DNA of 64,000 bases from Sphingomonas sp. Leaf67. GTDB lineage: Bacteria; Pseudomonadota; Alphaproteobacteria; Sphingomonadales; Sphingomonadaceae. The notes under the pieces were generated by a model that saw nothing but the letters and a program-made list of their open reading frames with translations, was not told where the DNA came from and made no database searches. Shown in pieces: positions 43,797-53,175 of this stretch. Within the stretch, counting starts at the first letter, position 1, and every line of letters begins with the position of its first letter. The DNA lies in NCBI RefSeq assembly GCF_001421965.1, contig NZ_LMLP01000001.1:924711-988710 (forward strand). Direction: 5' to 3'. The position numbers were made by a program, and so were the translations under genes.

Positions 43797-44525
43797 ATGA
43801 TGACGCGTGGCAGGATCTCGGCTGGCATAGGATTGGGGGCGATGATCGCCGCCGGTCTTGGTGCGTCGCCTGCACTGTTCGCGCAGGAACAGCGCGCACC
43901 GCGCGTCCTGAAGCGCGTCAATCCCGACTCGATGCCGCTGGTGGCATTCGGATCGTTCACCCCCGCCGCTGCCGACCCGCGCCTGACCGCGGCATTGTCG
44001 CGGACCGCGCTCAACGCACCGGGGTTTCAGTTCACGCCGTCCGAAGGGGCGGTGATCGGCAACCGTTCGATCAAGGTCGCGGTACGCGGTCGCTCGCTCC
44101 AGCCGAATCGCCTGCCTGAGCGCATCGCTGCGGCGGCACCGGTGCAGACGCTCAACCCGGTCGCCTATAATCTCGGCGTTTCGGTCGGCTGGAAGCGGCT
44201 GGCGGTATCGGGCGATGTGACGCGTCTCGATCTGGCCGGGCAGCCGGGGAGCCGCGAGCAGATGGGCGTCGGCGTCAGCTATTCGGGCCGCAAGTTCACC
44301 GGCCGCGTCGGCGCGATCAGCGACCGTCCGCTCGCCGATCAGCCCGCGCTGATCGCCGATGCACCGGCCTATTCGCTCGACATGGGCGGATCGTACAAGC
44401 TGACCCGCAACCTCGATGTCACCGCCGGCGTCCGCTACCGCTCGGAACGCGAACGCATGTTGCGTATCGCCCGCGACAATCGCGACAGCCAGGCGATCTA
44501 CGTCGGAACCGCCTTCCGCTTCTGA
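43797..44525 (+). CDS. Predicted outer-membrane protein of unknown function
   Basis: This 242-residue protein has a cleavable signal peptide (cut near ALFAQ). Its C-terminal half has alternating beta strands (for example [21 protein letters not shown] and [11 protein letters not shown]), and it ends in YVGTAFRF with the terminal Phe typical of outer-membrane barrels. It is probably a small barrel or surface protein. GAGGGA precedes the start. A 12-bp region hairpin follows the stop. No family was recognised. Confidence 0.65.
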   Translation: MMTRGRISAGIGLGAMIAAGLGASPALFAQEQRAPRVLKRVNPDSMPLVAFGSFTPAAADPRLTAALSRTALNAPGFQFTPSEGAVIGNRSIKVAVRGRSLQPNRLPERIAAAAPVQTLNPVAYNLGVSVGWKRLAVSGDVTRLDLAGQPGSREQMGVGVSYSGRKFTGRVGAISDRPLADQPALIADAPAYSLDMGGSYKLTRNLDVTAGVRYRSERERMLRIARDNRDSQAIYVGTAFRF

Positions 44526-44538
44526 TTTCACCCGACTT

Positions 44539-44556
44539 CTCCCCGCCCGTGGGGAG
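44539..44556 (+). terminator. Small hairpin after the outer-membrane protein gene
   Basis: A ctcccc/ggggag stem with a 6-nt loop lies 14 bases after the stop codon at 44525. It is a weak terminator candidate. Confidence 0.35.
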
Positions 44557-44661
44557 GATTTGGCCGCGCCCCGCGCCGGGACTAACTGAACTGCCGCCAC
44601 CGCACCAATCGTTGCGTCGCCCCCGATTACGCGTAAGCCGCTGTAACAAACGGGAGAGATC

Positions 44662-45771
44662 ATGGCGGCGGTCGATATTGCGGGACTTGGGAAGCGCTAC
44701 GGCGACACCGTGGCACTGGCGCCCAGCGACCTGACCATCGCCGATGGGGAATTCGTCGTGCTGGTCGGCCCGTCAGGCTGCGGCAAATCGACGCTGCTGC
44801 GGATGATCGCCGGACTGGAAACCGCTACCGAAGGCCGCATCCTGATCGGCGGGCGCGATGTGACCGACGCGCCACCCGCCGAACGGGGCGTGGCGATGGT
44901 GTTCCAGTCCTATGCGCTCTACCCGCATCTGACCGTCGCCGGGAACATCGCCTTTCCGTTGAAAGTCGCCGGCCTGCCGAAAACCGAAATTGCCGAACGC
45001 GTCGCCGAAGCGGCGGCGATGCTCGACCTGACCGGCCTGCTCGACCGCCGCCCCCGCGCCTTGTCGGGCGGGCAGCGGCAGCGCGTGTCGATCGCCCGTG
45101 CGATCGTCCGCCGGCCGCAGGTGCTGTTGCTCGACGAACCGCTCTCCAACCTCGACACGTCGCTTCGCGCGCGGATGCGGCACGAATTCGCGCGCCTGCA
45201 CCAGCAGCTGGGCGCGACGATGATCTACGTGACGCACGACCAGCTGGAGGCGATGACGCTCGCCAACCGCATCGTCGTGATGAGCGCGGGGCGGATCGAA
45301 CAGGTCGGTGCGCCGATCGACGTCTATCGCCGCCCGGCAAGCATCGCGGTGGCGGCCGCGATCGGATCGCCGGGCATGAACCTGTTGCCCGCCACGCTCG
45401 CTGCCGTCACCCCGGGTGGAGCGACGCTGCGCCTGACCGACGGCGCGCTGGTCGCGACGGCGGCACTGGTCGGCATCGACGATGTCGGCACGTCGGTGAC
45501 GCTCGGCGTACGCCCGGAACACCTGGTGCCCGATGACGACGGGCCGTTCGTCGGCGCGGTCGAGCTGTTCGAACGACTGGGACCGTTGTCGTTCGCGCAT
45601 CTCGGCGCGCGCGGCGATGTCGACACGATCGTTGCCCAGCTGCCGGGCGACCGTTCGGTGACGCTTGGCGAGACGCTGCATTTCTCGATCCCGCCGGGCG
45701 ACGCCCATGTCTTTGCCACCGATGGCCGTGCCTATCCCTTGACCCCGCCGCCCAGCAGCCCGGTCAGATAA
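44662..45771 (+). CDS. CUT1-type ABC importer ATPase (UgpC/MalK-like)
   Basis: This 369-residue ATPase has Walker A GPSGCGKST (residues 36-44), Q-loop FQSYALYPH, signature LSGGQRQR and Walker B VLLLDEPLSNLD. A C-terminal TOBE domain (about 240-360) is typical of sugar and glycerol-3-phosphate importers. GGGAGAG precedes the ATG. The matching permeases and binding protein are on the opposite strand. The last 40 bases of this gene overlap the end of the inner permease gene tail to tail. Confidence 0.88.
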   Translation: MAAVDIAGLGKRYGDTVALAPSDLTIADGEFVVLVGPSGCGKSTLLRMIAGLETATEGRILIGGRDVTDAPPAERGVAMVFQSYALYPHLTVAGNIAFPLKVAGLPKTEIAERVAEAAAMLDLTGLLDRRPRALSGGQRQRVSIARAIVRRPQVLLLDEPLSNLDTSLRARMRHEFARLHQQLGATMIYVTHDQLEAMTLANRIVVMSAGRIEQVGAPIDVYRRPASIAVAAAIGSPGMNLLPATLAAVTPGGATLRLTDGALVATAALVGIDDVGTSVTLGVRPEHLVPDDDGPFVGAVELFERLGPLSFAHLGARGDVDTIVAQLPGDRSVTLGETLHFSIPPGDAHVFATDGRAYPLTPPPSSPVR

Positions 45772-46583
45772 TAACGCTGGAGCAGCAGGAAGATCAGCAG
45801 CACCGGCATCGTCGTGACCACCGATGCCGCCATCATCAATTCGCCGTCGGCTGCGTGTTCGCGGGCGATCGCGGCGACCGCGACGGGCAGGGTATAGCGT
45901 TGCTGATCGGCCAGGATCACCAGCGGCCACATGAAATCGTTCCAGCTCGCCAGAAAGGTGAACAGCGCCAGCGTGACGACGACCGGCGTCAGCAGCGGCA
46001 GGACGATCGCGCGAAAGATGCGCATCTCGCTCGCCCCGTCCATCCGCGCCGCATCGATCAGTTCGTCGGGGATCGCCAGCGTCGCCTGCCGCACGAACAG
46101 CACGCCGAAAATCCCCGCCAGCCCCGGCAGGATCACCCCGGCATAGCTGTTGACCAGCCCCAGATGTCGAAAGATCAGGAAGAGGGGGAGCATGGCCACC
46201 TGTCCGGGAACCACCAGCGCCGCGATCAGGAGTTTCAGCAACCGCTCGCGCCCACGAAACCGCAATTTCGCAAAGGCATAGCCCGCCGGCACCGTCAACA
46301 GCAGCCCGAGCAGCGTCGACAGCATGGCGATGCCGAAGCTGTTGCGCAGCGCCGGCAGGATGCGATAATCGAACCAAGCCCCGTCGATCTGCCGCCGGAC
46401 CAGCAGTTCATGATAATTCTCCAGCGACCAGCGCGACGGCCAGAGCGGGATCGGCAACGTGCCCGACTCGCCGCGCGGCATGAACGACACGACGACCATA
46501 TAGACCAGCGGCGCAACGGTCAGCGCGACCAGCGCGACGACCGCGGCATTGGCGACGACCGTGCGCAATTTGCTCACAGCCAT
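45732..46583 (-). CDS. CUT1-type ABC importer permease (UgpE/MalG-like)
   Basis: This 283-residue permease has six helices. The coupling loop contains IDAARMDGASEMRIFRAIVLPL, and the C terminus matches the MalG/UgpE group. The ATG at 46583 overlaps the end of the upstream permease by ten bases; a GTG at 46577 is an alternative start. The 3' end overlaps the convergent ATPase gene by 40 bases. Confidence 0.88.
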   Translation of the reverse strand: MAVSKLRTVVANAAVVALVALTVAPLVYMVVVSFMPRGESGTLPIPLWPSRWSLENYHELLVRRQIDGAWFDYRILPALRNSFGIAMLSTLLGLLLTVPAGYAFAKLRFRGRERLLKLLIAALVVPGQVAMLPLFLIFRHLGLVNSYAGVILPGLAGIFGVLFVRQATLAIPDELIDAARMDGASEMRIFRAIVLPLLTPVVVTLALFTFLASWNDFMWPLVILADQQRYTLPVAVAAIAREHAADGELMMAASVVTTMPVLLIFLLLQRYYLTGLLGGGVKG

Positions 46584-47455
46584 TCGTTGCGCCTGCCGAT
46601 GCGGGTCTGGACCCAGGTGATGAGGAGGATCATGACGAACAGGATGAAGGCGACCGCACTCGCCTGTCCCAGGTTCCACCATTTGAACCCTTCCTCGAAC
46701 ATGAAATACAGCACCGTCGTCGTGCTCTGCGCCGGTCCGCCCAGCGTCATGACATAGGGTTCGGCAAAGATCTGCAGGAACCCCGCGACGCTCATCACCG
46801 CCGCCAGCAACAGCGTCGGCCCGATCGCCGGCAACGTCACATGGCGGAACCGGAGCCACCGCCCCGCCCCGTCCAGCCGTGCCGCCTCCATCAGCTCCTG
46901 CGGCACCGCCGCCAGCGCGGCCGTGAACACGATCATATTGTATCCGAAGATCTTCCACGTGACGAAGATCAGGATGGCGGGAATCGAGCTGTTGGGATTG
47001 CCCAGCCAGTCGACCGGCGCGATGCCGATCCGCGCCAGCCCCTGATTGAGCAGGCCGAACCGTTCGTTGAACAGGAACCGCCACACGACGGCGGTCGCGA
47101 CCACGCTGGTGACATAGGGCGCGAACAGCGCGACTCGCCACAATGGCTTCCACCGGACCGTCGCGTCGTTCAGCAGCAATGCGGCGAGCAGCGAGGTACC
47201 GATCGCCATCGGCACGCCCAGCACCGCAAAGATCAGCGTGTTCTTCAGCGACCGCCAGAATAACGGCGTCGCCAGCAGTTCGACGAAATTGTCGATGCCG
47301 ATGAAATGCAGATTGCCCGGATCGGCCAGCGCATAGATCGAATAGTTGGTGACCGACAGCGCCATCGCCGCGATCGTCGGGATCACCAGCACGATCAGGA
47401 TGATGGTCAGCACCGGCGCGGTGAACAGCCATGCGGCGCGCGACTGGCGGGTCAT
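46574..47455 (-). CDS. CUT1-type ABC importer permease (UgpA/MalF-like)
   Basis: This 293-residue permease has six helices. The N-terminal WLFTAPVLTIILIVLVIP segment and the coupling loop MEAARLDGAGRWLRFRHVTLP identify the UgpA/LacF group. It is coupled by ATGA overlap to the binding-protein gene upstream. Confidence 0.9.
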   Translation of the reverse strand: MTRQSRAAWLFTAPVLTIILIVLVIPTIAAMALSVTNYSIYALADPGNLHFIGIDNFVELLATPLFWRSLKNTLIFAVLGVPMAIGTSLLAALLLNDATVRWKPLWRVALFAPYVTSVVATAVVWRFLFNERFGLLNQGLARIGIAPVDWLGNPNSSIPAILIFVTWKIFGYNMIVFTAALAAVPQELMEAARLDGAGRWLRFRHVTLPAIGPTLLLAAVMSVAGFLQIFAEPYVMTLGGPAQSTTTVLYFMFEEGFKWWNLGQASAVAFILFVMILLITWVQTRIGRRNEWL

Positions 47456-48717
47456 GCGATCTTCCCGGCATCGACCAGCGCACGGCGCCGCGCCAGCAGC
47501 TGATCGACCCGTTCGTCCAGTGCGGTCAGCGCCTGGCCGATCGTTTGCAGTCCGCGCACCACCCGTTCGGCGGCCAGCTGGATCTCGCCCTGAATCCGTT
47601 CCCATTCGACCACCGGGGGGATCGGTGCCGGCTGCGCCATCTGTTCGCGAAACGCGCGCAGTACCGGCAGCGCCAGTTGCGGCGAATCCCATGCATCCAG
47701 CCGGGCGGGCAGATTGCCGATCATCCGCTGAAACGTCAGCTCGCTGGTGCGCGATGTCATGTGCCGGACCAGCGCCCAAGCCTCGGCCGGCCGGTCCGTC
47801 GTGGTCGACACGCACAGCGCGGCACTATCGCCCGACACCGGCCCCGGCCCGTTCGGCCCGGCCAGCCGCGCGGTGCCCCAGCGATCGGGCGCGATATCGG
47901 CGGCGCGGCGGCGCAGGTCGAGCAACGTCGTCGGCGCGCTCGGCCAGATCGCGAAAAACCCCTGTGCGAACGCGGCCAGCGGGTCCTGCACCTCGGTCGA
48001 CGCCGCGCGCGGGGCCAGTCCCTCGGCAAACAGATTGGCGTAATAGGCAAAGGCTTCGCGCACCGGTTCGGACCGGAAATTGCCGCGGGTCGCCTGATCG
48101 CGCAGCATCGTCGCGCCCGCCTGCGTCATCATCGTGAGCAGCGCACCGGGCCAGTTGAGCAGCATCAGGAACACATAATTGTCGGGCCGCCGCCGCTTGA
48201 TCGCCCGCGCCATCGTCAGCCACCCGGCCCAGTCGAGCGGCGGCGTCGCATAGCCGGCCTCGGCGACGATGTCGGTGCGATAATACTGGACCTGCGGCGC
48301 GACCGACCACGGCACCGCATGATCGACGCCGTCGATGCGCAGCGCGTCGCGGATGCCGGGGAACAGTCCGGCGGTCAGCGCGGGCGACGGGACCGGTGCC
48401 ACCGCGCCGATCATCGCAAATTCGCGCACCCAGCCGTTGAACAACATCAACACGTCGGGCAACGCCCCCCCCGCATACGCCGTCAGCAGCTTTTCGTGCG
48501 ACGCGGTGGTCGGCAGCGACTGGACCTCGACCGGGATGCCGGTGGCGGCGGTGAAGCCGGGCATCAGGAACGGGGAATAGTCGCCCTCATAGCTCATCGC
48601 CCAGACGCGCAGCGGCGGCGGCCCGCTCGTCTTGCCGCAGCCGGCGATCGCAAGCGCGGGAAACAGGCCGAGCATCGCCCTGCGGGTCGGTCCGCCATGA
48701 TCGTCGCCGCTCTGCAC
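47452..48717 (-). CDS. Carbohydrate-type ABC importer substrate-binding lipoprotein
   Basis: This protein of about 421 residues belongs to solute-binding family 1 (UgpB/MalE-like). The signal sequence TRRAMLGLFPALAIAGC has a twin-Arg pair and a lipobox Cys. The mature domain contains VWAMSYEGDYSPFLMPGFTAATG near its start and YAGGALPDVLMLFNGW. The GTG at 48717 gives the Arg pair before the hydrophobic core; an ATG at 48675 would start just after it. It is the first gene of the SBP-permease-permease operon and diverges from a large TonB receptor. Confidence 0.82.
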   Translation of the reverse strand: MQSGDDHGGPTRRAMLGLFPALAIAGCGKTSGPPPLRVWAMSYEGDYSPFLMPGFTAATGIPVEVQSLPTTASHEKLLTAYAGGALPDVLMLFNGWVREFAMIGAVAPVPSPALTAGLFPGIRDALRIDGVDHAVPWSVAPQVQYYRTDIVAEAGYATPPLDWAGWLTMARAIKRRRPDNYVFLMLLNWPGALLTMMTQAGATMLRDQATRGNFRSEPVREAFAYYANLFAEGLAPRAASTEVQDPLAAFAQGFFAIWPSAPTTLLDLRRRAADIAPDRWGTARLAGPNGPGPVSGDSAALCVSTTTDRPAEAWALVRHMTSRTSELTFQRMIGNLPARLDAWDSPQLALPVLRAFREQMAQPAPIPPVVEWERIQGEIQLAAERVVRGLQTIGQALTALDERVDQLLARRRALVDAGKIA

Positions 48718-48895
48718 CCGTCGATCTGTGCCGGATCGCGGAGTCGGACGCCAGCCGACGTGACAGCTAAACCACAAGAAACGCGCCGATATTCCGGTCC
48801 ACCGCGTACCGAACCGAACCCTTTTCGGCCGTCTGATGTTTTGCATTCCGACCAGTCTCGACGCCAAGGGGTGCGATGGTCGGGGGAAGTACACC

Positions 48896-51793
48896 ATGTC
48901 GATCGTCACACGCCGTCACCTGCTTGCCGGGGCGGCGTTGCTCACCGCAGCATCCGCACAGGCCCAGACCGTAGCCGTGACGCCGCAGCCCCCCGAAGCC
49001 GCGACGAGCAACGACGACGGCGGCGAAATCGTCGTCACCGGATCGCGGATCGCCCGGCCAGACTATGCCGCGCCCAACCCGGTCGTGTCGCTGGGGGCCG
49101 AGGAACTTCGGCGATCGGGGACGACCAACGTCACCAATTTCCTGCAACGCGTGCCCGCGCTCACCAACTCGCTCGACAGCACGCGCACCGCCGGCCGCAA
49201 CCAGGCTGATGGCGCGCTGGGACAGGTCGGGCTGAACCTGCTCGACCTGCGCGGCCTCGGCCCGAACCGGACGCTGGTGCTGGTCAACGGCCGTCGCCAC
49301 GTCGCCGGACAGCCCGACACCGCCGCCGTCGATATCAACGCGATCCCGACCGACCTGATCGAACGGGTCGACGTGCTGACCGGCGCGGCCTCCGCCGTCT
49401 ATGGTGCCGATGGCGTATCGGGCGTCGTCAACTTCGTCCTGCGTCGCGATTTCGACGGGATCGCCGCGCGGGCGCAGGCGGGCATTTCCGAACGCGGCGA
49501 TGCCGGCAACCGCTTCGCCTCGCTGATCGCGGGACGCAATTTCGCCGAGGGGCGCGGCAATCTGACGCTGGCCTATGAATATAACGCCGACGATCCGCTG
49601 GCGAACGACGACCGCGATTATCTGGCGCTCGCCCAGCGCCAGTATTTCGTGAACCTCGACGGCTACGACCCGACCCGCGCCGGCAGCTACAAGATCGGAC
49701 CGGTCACCGACCTGCGCTATCCCTATGGATCGAACCAGGGCTATGTCGTGATCGGCGATCAGGTGTTTCGCGGCGACGGCGCGATCTACACCCCCGGTCG
49801 TTTCCTGCAGAATGACGGTTACTCGATCGGCGGCGACGATACGCCGGTCGCGGGCTATGTCGGCGACATCCTGCCACGCACCGAACGCCATGCGATCAAC
49901 GCGCTCGCCCATTTCGATGTCTCGGACGCGTTCAAGCTGTCGGTCGAGGGCAAGTTCGTCCAGAGCGAGGTGACCAGCTTCAGCGGCTATGGCGGCAATT
50001 ACCCGGCCACCATCGCGCTCGACAATCCGTTCATTCCGCTGTCGATCCTGACCGCCGCGCGCGCCGCCGGCCTTACCTCGGTCGATATCAGCCGCAACAA
50101 TTTCGACATCCCCCGCCGCGGCGAGCGCGACCGGCGGCGGACGTGGCGCGGCGTGGTCGATCTTGCCGGGCGGATCAGCGACCATGCCAGCTACGACCTG
50201 TCCTATACCTATGGCCGCACCGATGTCCGCGCGACCAAGCTGAACGACCGGCTCAACACCCAATTCCTGAACGCCCTCGACGCGGTGCGCGACGGCAGCG
50301 GCGCGATCGTGTGCCGCTCGGCCGACGCGCGGGCGGCGGGGTGCATTCCGGTCAACACCTTTGGCGGCAATACCGTCGATGGCCGCTCGTTCGGCTATTA
50401 TCTCAGCAACCCGGTCAGCAACGCGCGGATCGAACAGCATGTCGCCAACGCGTCGCTGACCGGCGATTTCGGCCAGTTCTTCGAGCTGCCCGGCGGCCCC
50501 GTCGCCTTCGCCGCCGGTGGCGAATATCGTCGCGAATCGAGCCGCTTCCGCCCGGCACAGGCGCTGATCGACAATGCCTTCTACCAATATGACGAATATA
50601 TCATCCCGACCCCGTCGGACGGCAGCTTCGACGTCTGGGAAGCCTTTGGCGAGGTCAACGCGCCCTTGCTGAAGGAAGTGCCCTTCGCCCATCTGCTCTC
50701 CGTCGGTGCGGCGGGTCGCCTGTCCGATTATTCGACGATCGGATCGACCCGCGCGTGGCAGTTCAACGGAATCTACGCGCCGATCGCCGCGATCAGCGTT
50801 CGGGGCTCCTATGGCCGCTCGGTCCGTGCGCCCAATATCGGCGAGCTTCAGCGGCCGCTGTCCGGCACCAGTAACTTCTTCTCCGACCCTTGCTACGTCG
50901 CCAATCGCAGCCGGGGCACCCAGTATCGCACGGCGAACTGCCAGACGCTGATTACTGCCGCTGGCGGGAATTTCGCGAACTTCACGGCCCAGAGCAATCC
51001 CGACGCGACGATCTTCATCCCTGGATCGGTGGCCGGCAATCCCAACCTGCGGCCGGAAGTCGCAAGGACATGGACGGCGGGCGTCGTATTGCGACCCGAT
51101 TTCGTGCCGGGCCTGTCGGTCGCAGTCGATTGGTACGACATCGACCTGACTGATGCGATCATCAATCCCGATCCGAACAACTATGCAGCGGCGTGCGTCG
51201 ATCAGTCGACGCTCGACAATGTGTTCTGCCCGCAAATCTCGCGCGCACAGGGCAGCGGCTTCATCAATGGGTACGCGATCACGCTTCAGAATGTCGCCGC
51301 CTTCCGGACCGCCGGAGCCGAGCTGAACGTCACCTATCGCTTTTCGACCACGCGCATCGGCGATTTCGACCTGCGGCTGGTCGGCGGCTATCTCGACCGG
51401 CTTGAACAGGTGGCGACGCCGGGCGCGGTGGCCGAGAACAATGTCGATCAGCCGTTCCGTCCGCGCTATACCCTCGCCTTTTCCCCGACATGGAACAGCG
51501 GCGCGTTGACGCTCAGCTATAATCTGCGCTGGCAGAACGGCGTCCGCCGCTTCTCGCGGATCGATACCGACAGCAACCCCAGCCTCGTCGATCCGCGCTA
51601 TCTGCGGTACAAGGAATTGTGGAGCCACGACGTGCAGGCGCAGGTCGCGGTCAACGACGATTTCTCCTTCTATGGCGGCGTCAACAATCTGGGTGACCAG
51701 CGGCCCGATATCGGCTTCGAAACCAATGTGCCGATCTCGCCGGTCGGCCGCTATGTCTATGCCGGTGCCCGCCTGCGCTACGGCGGGCGCTGA
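48896..51793 (+). CDS. Large TonB-dependent receptor (plug + barrel, no STN)
   Basis: This 965-residue outer-membrane receptor has a signal sequence cut near ASAQAQ. The TonB-box-like region GGEIVVTGSRI follows, then a plug with RVDVLTGAASAVYGADGVSG and FVLRRDFDG, and a long barrel ending in GARLRYGGR. This subtype is abundant in sphingomonads and Caulobacter, where many members carry oligosaccharides or other large solutes rather than iron. Its divergent neighbour is a CUT1 importer, so a carbohydrate substrate is plausible. GGGGGAAG precedes the ATG. Confidence 0.88.
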   Translation: MSIVTRRHLLAGAALLTAASAQAQTVAVTPQPPEAATSNDDGGEIVVTGSRIARPDYAAPNPVVSLGAEELRRSGTTNVTNFLQRVPALTNSLDSTRTAGRNQADGALGQVGLNLLDLRGLGPNRTLVLVNGRRHVAGQPDTAAVDINAIPTDLIERVDVLTGAASAVYGADGVSGVVNFVLRRDFDGIAARAQAGISERGDAGNRFASLIAGRNFAEGRGNLTLAYEYNADDPLANDDRDYLALAQRQYFVNLDGYDPTRAGSYKIGPVTDLRYPYGSNQGYVVIGDQVFRGDGAIYTPGRFLQNDGYSIGGDDTPVAGYVGDILPRTERHAINALAHFDVSDAFKLSVEGKFVQSEVTSFSGYGGNYPATIALDNPFIPLSILTAARAAGLTSVDISRNNFDIPRRGERDRRRTWRGVVDLAGRISDHASYDLSYTYGRTDVRATKLNDRLNTQFLNALDAVRDGSGAIVCRSADARAAGCIPVNTFGGNTVDGRSFGYYLSNPVSNARIEQHVANASLTGDFGQFFELPGGPVAFAAGGEYRRESSRFRPAQALIDNAFYQYDEYIIPTPSDGSFDVWEAFGEVNAPLLKEVPFAHLLSVGAAGRLSDYSTIGSTRAWQFNGIYAPIAAISVRGSYGRSVRAPNIGELQRPLSGTSNFFSDPCYVANRSRGTQYRTANCQTLITAAGGNFANFTAQSNPDATIFIPGSVAGNPNLRPEVARTWTAGVVLRPDFVPGLSVAVDWYDIDLTDAIINPDPNNYAAACVDQSTLDNVFCPQISRAQGSGFINGYAITLQNVAAFRTAGAELNVTYRFSTTRIGDFDLRLVGGYLDRLEQVATPGAVAENNVDQPFRPRYTLAFSPTWNSGALTLSYNLRWQNGVRRFSRIDTDSNPSLVDPRYLRYKELWSHDVQAQVAVNDDFSFYGGVNNLGDQRPDIGFETNVPISPVGRYVYAGARLRYGGR

Positions 51794-51804
51794 GGGTCGG
51801 TTTG

Positions 51805-51829
51805 GAAACTCGCAAAAAGGGCGAGTTTC
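51805..51829 (+). terminator. Hairpin after the TonB receptor gene
   Basis: A perfect 9-bp inverted repeat gaaactcgc/gcgagtttc with an A-rich 7-nt loop lies 12 bases after the stop codon. A second, wider repeat (gtaccggc at 51836 and gccggtac at 51865) follows. Together they are a probable terminator region. Confidence 0.55.
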
Positions 51830-51917
51830 AAGGCGGTACCGGCGCGTTTTCAAACGGCCTTTGTGCCGGTACGGTTGCGACGCTTGATCGTGGGCGTGGT
51901 TCTGGCATGGGGCGGGG

Positions 51918-52673
51918 ATGCTGCATTCCGCCGATCCGTTCGTCGCGTCGTACGACGTCGTCATCCCGTGTCATAACCGCGCGCACGTCGTCGCCGATGC
52001 GGTGGCGAGCGTGCTGGCGCAGGTGCCGGCACCCGAACGCGTGATCGTGGTCGATGACGGGTCGAGCGATGACAGCGCCGCCACGATCCGCGCTATTGCC
52101 GATACCGACCCGCGCGTGGTCGCGATGATCCTGCCGCGCAACGTCGGCGCATCGCAGGCGCGCAACAGCGGCGCGGCGCTGTCCACTGCCGACTGGATCG
52201 CGTTCCTCGACAGCGACGATGTCTGGCTGCCCGGCGCGGCGCGCGCCCTGCTCGGCAGCGTGGTGAGTGCCGCCAGCGACATCGTCGTCGGCTGGTTCGC
52301 GCGGGTCGAGGGCGATGCCGCGCCCGGTGATCCCGAATGCGGCTGGGACGGTGACTGCATCCGTGCGGGCCTTGCCAGCGGCGGGGTGATCGGGCCGAGT
52401 TGGTCGGTGGTCCGCCGCACGCTGGTCGAGCGCGTCGACGGGTTCGATCCCAGCTTCCACAATTGCAACGATTGGGATTTCTACACCCGGGCCGGGGCGG
52501 CGGGGGCCCGCTTCGCGCGGATCGACGCCTGTGTCGCGCAGTACCGCACCGTCGCCGGCAGCCGGCTGGTCAACGACACCGCGATCGGCGAACGCAATGC
52601 CCGCCGCGTGTTGGGGCATCCCTATCTGGCGGGGTTCGCACCCGGCGAGGCGGAGCGCGTCGCTGCCGGCTGA
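51918..52673 (+). CDS. Family 2 glycosyltransferase
   Basis: This 251-residue cytosolic GT-A enzyme begins with YDVVIPCHNRAHVVADAV (the family-2 entry strand). It has VDDGSSDDSA (nucleotide-binding Asp) and the DXD-type FLDSDDVWLPGAARAL, plus ASQARNSGA. It transfers a sugar from a nucleotide donor, but the acceptor is unknown. It stands alone between the receptor and the metal-efflux operon, so no pathway can be inferred. Confidence 0.85.
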   Translation: MLHSADPFVASYDVVIPCHNRAHVVADAVASVLAQVPAPERVIVVDDGSSDDSAATIRAIADTDPRVVAMILPRNVGASQARNSGAALSTADWIAFLDSDDVWLPGAARALLGSVVSAASDIVVGWFARVEGDAAPGDPECGWDGDCIRAGLASGGVIGPSWSVVRRTLVERVDGFDPSFHNCNDWDFYTRAGAAGARFARIDACVAQYRTVAGSRLVNDTAIGERNARRVLGHPYLAGFAPGEAERVAAG

Positions 52674-52785
52674 TCGGTCCGGTTTCGCTCCGGTCATGAC
52701 CGACGAATACGGTAGCATCGCGTCCTTGTTGTTTTCCGGCAGCCTCCCGGTGACTTTCCGTCGGCGATGCGATAGGGTTGCGCTC

Positions 52786-53118
52786 ATGCTGACCCGTGCC
52801 TGGTCCCTGTTGCTCATGCTGCTGCTGTCGTCGCTGGTGCTGGCGACCACGGTCCATGCGAGCGAATCGGCCGGGCCGGCGACCGTCGAATGTTCGGGAC
52901 CGGTCCATAGCGATGCCGATACCGGCCCCGATGGCAGCGACAACGACAAGGCGGCGCTGCACCATCACGGCAACTGCCACGCCGGGACGTTCAGCGTTCC
53001 GCAGCGCGGCGCGCTGAACCTGTTTTCGTTGGTGACGGTCAATCCCGCTACGCTTGCGCAGGTTCGTAGGACACCGTCACGCGCGATCGATCCGGCGCTG
53101 CGGCCGCCCGCCGCCTAA
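52786..53118 (+). CDS. Small exported His-containing protein preceding czcCBA
   Basis: This 110-residue protein has an N-terminal signal peptide or membrane helix (LLLMLLLSSLVLATTVHA). The mature part contains ECSGPVHSDADTGPDGSD and a HHHGNCHAG cluster that could bind a metal ion. Similar small proteins lead czc operons in related bacteria. A role in periplasmic metal buffering or sensing is an inference. A short palindrome (53130-53147) separates it from czcC. Confidence 0.6.
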   Translation: MLTRAWSLLLMLLLSSLVLATTVHASESAGPATVECSGPVHSDADTGPDGSDNDKAALHHHGNCHAGTFSVPQRGALNLFSLVTVNPATLAQVRRTPSRAIDPALRPPAA

Positions 53119-53129
53119 CGAACGCCACC

Positions 53130-53147
53130 GGCCGGTTACGACCGGCC
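53130..53147 (+). promoter_or_regulatory. Short palindrome between the small protein and czcC
   Basis: A ggccgg/ccggcc stem with a 6-nt loop lies 12 bases after the stop of the small His-containing gene. It may damp read-through into czcC or protect mRNA. Evidence is weak. Confidence 0.25.
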
Positions 53148-53175
53148 TGACGCAGTTCGTTGGGATTTCTCCATC

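Noticed and set aside
48767..51964. 1065-residue minus-strand open frame
   Set aside because: It is an exact shadow of the TonB receptor at 48896-51793. The receptor has signal peptide, plug motifs and a terminal barrel strand, and this frame has none.
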